Source: Brooklawnia sp. (GTDB lineage: Bacteria > Actinomycetota > Actinomycetes > Propionibacteriales > Propionibacteriaceae). Taken from it: 43,752 nt of DNA. The translations under genes and the position numbers were made by a program. The stretch is taken from contig JAAYVP010000116.1 of NCBI GenBank assembly GCA_012517115.1, positions 1 to 43,752 on the forward strand, written 5' to 3'. The notes beneath the pieces are model-generated. The model was not told where the DNA came from and did no database searches. It worked only from the letters and a program-made list of their open reading frames with translations. Positions 41,169 to 43,752 of the stretch are shown here, piece by piece. Position 1 is the stretch's first letter, and the number at the start of each line of letters is the position of its first letter.

Positions 41169-41750
41169 GTGCCGCAACGAAGCGTTGCCCCACCGGCCAG
41201 TGAGGTGCTGCCCACCGCAGCGTTACGAGTGCCGAACCTGCCGGCCGGCATCAGTCAGATCGAGATCCGCCGCAGCGCCAAGCGGCGCAGCACCGTGACA
41301 GCGCGAGTCGAGGCAGACCGCATCGTCCTGTTGCTACCAGCCGCCCTCGGAGCAAAAGCTGAGCAGGAGTGGGTAGACACGATGGTGCAGCGGATCGCGG
41401 ACAAACGGACCCGGCCGCCCAGATCGGACGACGACTTGGCTGCCAGGGCGGATTCTGTCGCCGCCAACTACCTCGACGAGGCGGTGGGTTACCGCCTGCG
41501 GCCGGCGTCGGTTCGCTGGGTGACGAACATGGACCATCGATGGGGCTCGTGCAGCAGTGACTCGGGGGCGATCCGGGTCAGCCATCGACTACGAGAGATG
41601 CCCGATTGGGTGCTTGACTTCGTGCTCGCCCACGAACTCGTCCACCTTGTGGAACCCAATCACGGACGTCGCTTTCAAGAACTGCTAGGTAACTATCCGT
41701 TGGCCGAACGCGCCGAAGGGTATCTGGAGGGTTGGTCGGCAGCCCGCTGA
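41169..41750 (+). CDS. YgjP-like (DUF45) metallopeptidase
   Basis: A 193-residue zinc peptidase-like protein. The zinc site HELVH, followed by a third ligand in EPNHGRRF, and the preceding WGSCSSDSGAIRVSHRL segment define the YgjP-like/DUF45 (WLM-related) family. The N-terminal half carries the family's IRRSAKRRSTVTARV strand region. The GTG start at 41169 has an AGGAGG ribosome binding site four bases upstream. In-frame starts at 40998 and 41019 would add 50-57 residues unlike the family. It converges with the DUF2342 gene with seven bp between. The natural substrate is unknown. Confidence 0.87.
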   Translation: MPQRSVAPPASEVLPTAALRVPNLPAGISQIEIRRSAKRRSTVTARVEADRIVLLLPAALGAKAEQEWVDTMVQRIADKRTRPPRSDDDLAARADSVAANYLDEAVGYRLRPASVRWVTNMDHRWGSCSSDSGAIRVSHRLREMPDWVLDFVLAHELVHLVEPNHGRRFQELLGNYPLAERAEGYLEGWSAAR

Positions 41751-41757
41751 TCGGCGG

Positions 41758-43128
41758 CTACCGACCTTCGTCGGATTCGTTGCGGCGCTCCTGCTCGGCC
41801 TGCTCCAACAGCTGCGCCAGAGCCAGGTCAATTTCATCGGCTTGCGGCTCCTGCTGGGCCGCCTCGACCATTCGCAGCGGGTCGTCCAGATCCTCTGCTG
41901 TTGGCATCAGGTCGGGATGCGACCAGACCGCGTCGCGGCCTGCCACGCCGCGGGCGCGAGTGAGCACCGCCCACATGTTGGCCGCGTCGCGCACGCGTCG
42001 CGGTCGAATATCCAGACCCACCAGCGTCGAGAACAATTCTTGGCTTGGGTTCGCGGTGGCCCGACGCCGTCGGACCGCTTCGGCCAACGATTCGGCCGCA
42101 TGGGGCATCCAGGTCGCGACGGTGTTCGCCGTTACCTCGTCCACCCAGCCCTCGACGAGCGCCAGCAGCGTTTCCAGCCGACCCAGCACCTCCACCTGCT
42201 CCGCTGTCTGGCTGGGGGAGAACAGTCTGCCCTGCAGCTGCTCACTCAACTCGATGAGTCGTTGTGAGGTGAGCGAGCTCATGTCGCCGACATCAATAGC
42301 CTCGGTCATCGCGCCGACATCAATGGATATCTGGCGGGCGTACTGCTCCAGCAGCGACAGCACGTGCGGGCCCAGCCAGCCGACATGAGCGAACAACCGC
42401 TGGCGGGCCTCCTCTCGGACGGTCAGGTAAAGACGCACATCGTCGTCGGGCACGCCGAGCCCTTCGGAGAATCTCGTGAGATTGGCGGGCAGCAACACGA
42501 TCTGCGCCTGCGGTAGCAGCTGCACGCCGATCTCGCTGCCGGAGACGATCTCGCTGGCGATCTTCCCAATTGCCTTCGCCAGTTGCATCGCATACATCGA
42601 GCCGGCTGAGGCACGCAGCATCGGGGCGAACATGACGCTGAACTGCGCCAGCTCGGGCGGTGCGCCCTCGGCGGCTTCGAATTGCTGTCCGACCGAGTTA
42701 GCCAGCGCATCGGCGATCCGGGTGGCGATCGGCTCCGCGACCGTACGCCAGGACTTGGTGGTTTGCTCCACCCACTGCGCGCGACTCCAGGCTGCCGGTT
42801 GGCTCGTCAATTGGTCGAACGCCACATTCTGGTCGAGCCACAACGACGACAACCGAGCGGCCTCCGCCACCTGCCGCAGATCGGTTTGCGAGGGAGTGGG
42901 GTCCGACCCAAGTGAGGCGACCATGTGCCGGGCGGCCGAAGTGGTTTGCGCCCAGTCGATGCCCGACGAGTCGGCGCGTCCTGACATGGACGACATGGCC
43001 TGCTGAACCTGCGCTAGAAGACGCTGGAAATCGAACTGGCCTCCCGGTGTATTGAACTGAGAGAACCACTTGGCCATCGGGTCTTCAGGCTCGGGATTGG
43101 GGCCGGGGCCTGCTGTGTCGTCGTTCAT
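41758..43128 (-). CDS. DUF2342 protein (zinc-metalloprotease-like / F420-associated)
   Basis: A 456-residue helical protein of the DUF2342 family, annotated in actinobacteria as zinc-dependent metalloprotease or coenzyme-F420-associated protein (Rv3195 type, from memory). Recognisable parts are FDFQRLLAQVQQAM near the N-terminus, AAWSRAQWVEQT and the core LYLTVREEARQRLFAHVGWL. The ALVEGWVDEVT segment and a glutamate-rich C-terminal helix follow. In relatives I remember, the core reads REAAHQRLF; here Arg replaces that histidine, so metal binding may be lost. The start has a GGTGAG ribosome binding site. It is divergent from the PDZ-protein gene. Confidence 0.85.
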   Translation of the reverse strand: MNDDTAGPGPNPEPEDPMAKWFSQFNTPGGQFDFQRLLAQVQQAMSSMSGRADSSGIDWAQTTSAARHMVASLGSDPTPSQTDLRQVAEAARLSSLWLDQNVAFDQLTSQPAAWSRAQWVEQTTKSWRTVAEPIATRIADALANSVGQQFEAAEGAPPELAQFSVMFAPMLRASAGSMYAMQLAKAIGKIASEIVSGSEIGVQLLPQAQIVLLPANLTRFSEGLGVPDDDVRLYLTVREEARQRLFAHVGWLGPHVLSLLEQYARQISIDVGAMTEAIDVGDMSSLTSQRLIELSEQLQGRLFSPSQTAEQVEVLGRLETLLALVEGWVDEVTANTVATWMPHAAESLAEAVRRRRATANPSQELFSTLVGLDIRPRRVRDAANMWAVLTRARGVAGRDAVWSHPDLMPTAEDLDDPLRMVEAAQQEPQADEIDLALAQLLEQAEQERRNESDEGR

Positions 43129-43209
43129 CGCTCACCGTTTCGTCCGTCGTGGATGCGTCCATTGTTCCGCAGCGAGCAACCGAGCGGGTGGCTGGTTGAC
43201 GACAACCGG

Positions 43210-43215
43210 TAGGGT
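43210..43215 (+). promoter_or_regulatory. Candidate -10 box of the PDZ-protein gene
   Basis: TAGGGT, which would give a leader of about 28 nt carrying a GAGGTGG ribosome binding site before the ATG at 43250. TTGACG at 43196-43201 is too close to be its -35 box. Confidence 0.35.
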
Positions 43216-43249
43216 AAGGGGCAGTACAGGCGGTTCGTGAGGTGGCTTG

Positions 43250-43752
43250 ATGACGAAGCAGGGCTGGACGGCAACGGTGTCCACGGCCCTATTCGTGCTG
43301 CTTATCGCACTGATCTCGCTAATCCCGGTGCCGTTTGTCAGTTGGACACCGGGTGAGGTCACTGACCTGTTGGGGGATCGCAACGGTGAACCGATCTTAA
43401 GAATCAGTGGTGCGGCCACCTACCCGACCAGCGGACAGCTCCAGCTCACCACAGTTGCGGTCACCAGTCAGGACGCCGACATGACTCTGCCGCAGGCATT
43501 GCTGGCTTATGCGCTGCCCTCGCAAACGGTCCTGCCGCGCGACGTCGTCTACCCGATCGGGCGCCCAAGCACCCAGCAGCAGACAGACACGACGCAGCAG
43601 ATGGTCACCTCCCAGCGGGACGCTGTGGTGGCGGCGCTGCTGGAGGCCGGCGTTCCCGTCACGCCGCTACCGTTGGTTACCCAGGTTTCTAGTTCGGGCC
43701 CCGCCTACGGCAAGGTGGAAGTTGGCGACCTGGTGACTGCGGTCGATGGCTC
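43250..43752 (+). CDS. Secreted PDZ-domain protein, YlbL/Lon-like type (3' end outside window)
   Basis: The first 167 codons of a membrane-anchored protein. Residues 9-28 form an N-terminal transmembrane helix (VSTALFVLLIALISLIPVP), followed by the family motif FVSWTPGEVTDLLG and YPTSGQLQLTTVAVTSQD. The fragment ends as a PDZ domain begins (VEVGDLVTAVDG). The layout matches YlbL-type proteins with a PDZ and a C-terminal Lon-protease-like domain (Rv3194c in M. tuberculosis, from memory). The C-terminal catalytic part lies beyond the window. The ATG has GAGG about seven bases upstream. Confidence 0.88.
   Translation, partial: MTKQGWTATVSTALFVLLIALISLIPVPFVSWTPGEVTDLLGDRNGEPILRISGAATYPTSGQLQLTTVAVTSQDADMTLPQALLAYALPSQTVLPRDVVYPIGRPSTQQQTDTTQQMVTSQRDAVVAALLEAGVPVTPLPLVTQVSSSGPAYGKVEVGDLVTAVDG

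Noticed and set aside
1-43752. tRNA, rRNA, CRISPR arrays, insertion sequences and prophage genes
   Set aside because: No tandem repeats with regular spacers, transposase motifs, integrase motifs or tRNA-like cloverleaf sequences were seen on reading either strand.

Overview
The window is high-GC DNA (roughly 60-65 % by eye), densely packed with genes on both strands. It looks actinobacterial. The supporting genes are AdnA/AdnB, a UvrD2 with a Cys/His motif and HRDC domain, DUF3107, DUF2505, DUF2342, DUF5679, the giant NAD-glutamate dehydrogenase and a di-haem SdhC without SdhD. Many genes also have a TANNNT -10 box 6-8 nt before the start codon, the actinobacterial leaderless pattern. The C4-polyol-like catabolic genes and the menaquinone-type succinate dehydrogenase suggest a Propionibacteriaceae-like organism. 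That placement is inference. I see no rRNA, tRNA, CRISPR array, insertion sequence or phage gene.

Region 1 (1-6810): a TetR regulator (cut by the window edge) is divergent from a small four-helix membrane protein and a membrane-anchored multicopper oxidase, with an operator-like palindrome between them. Then comes an sdhCAB operon coupled by 4-nt stop/start overlaps, followed by exonuclease III (xthA) on its own leaderless promoter.

Region 2 (6811-12660): a carbohydrate catabolic cluster of FGGY kinase, Zn-dependent polyol dehydrogenase, class II aldolase and GpsA-family dehydrogenase. It faces a convergent RpiB-type isomerase across an 18-bp perfect terminator stem. Two palindromes sharing the core GCCTAGGC mark the cluster. 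The set could convert a C4 (or similar) polyol into glycolytic and pentose-phosphate intermediates, but no transporter or regulator is present. A DUF2505 gene follows.

Region 3 (12700-23100): housekeeping genes. These are the 1608-residue NAD-glutamate dehydrogenase, a PHP phosphoesterase, tryptophanyl-tRNA synthetase, an SDR oxidoreductase, a DEAD-box RNA helicase, a ferritin-like protein, DUF3107 and a cold-shock protein with a good intrinsic terminator.

Region 4 (23200-40930): a DNA-end-processing island. adnA-adnB (helicase-nuclease) and nudC are on the plus strand. A complete recC-recB-recD operon is on the minus strand. uvrD2 is divergent from recC, with 63 bp between them. Two complete double-strand-break resection machines and a UvrD2-type helicase therefore lie within about 17.5 kb. 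The UvrD2 appears to lack most of the regulatory 2B subdomain.

Region 5 (40766-43752): DUF5679 zinc ribbon, YgjP-like metallopeptidase, a DUF2342 protein and the start of a secreted PDZ/YlbL-type protein. From memory, the order DEAD helicase - ferritin-like - DUF3107 - adnAB - nudC - uvrD2 - DUF2342 - PDZ protein resembles the M. tuberculosis Rv3211-Rv3194 region. recCBD is the conspicuous extra block.
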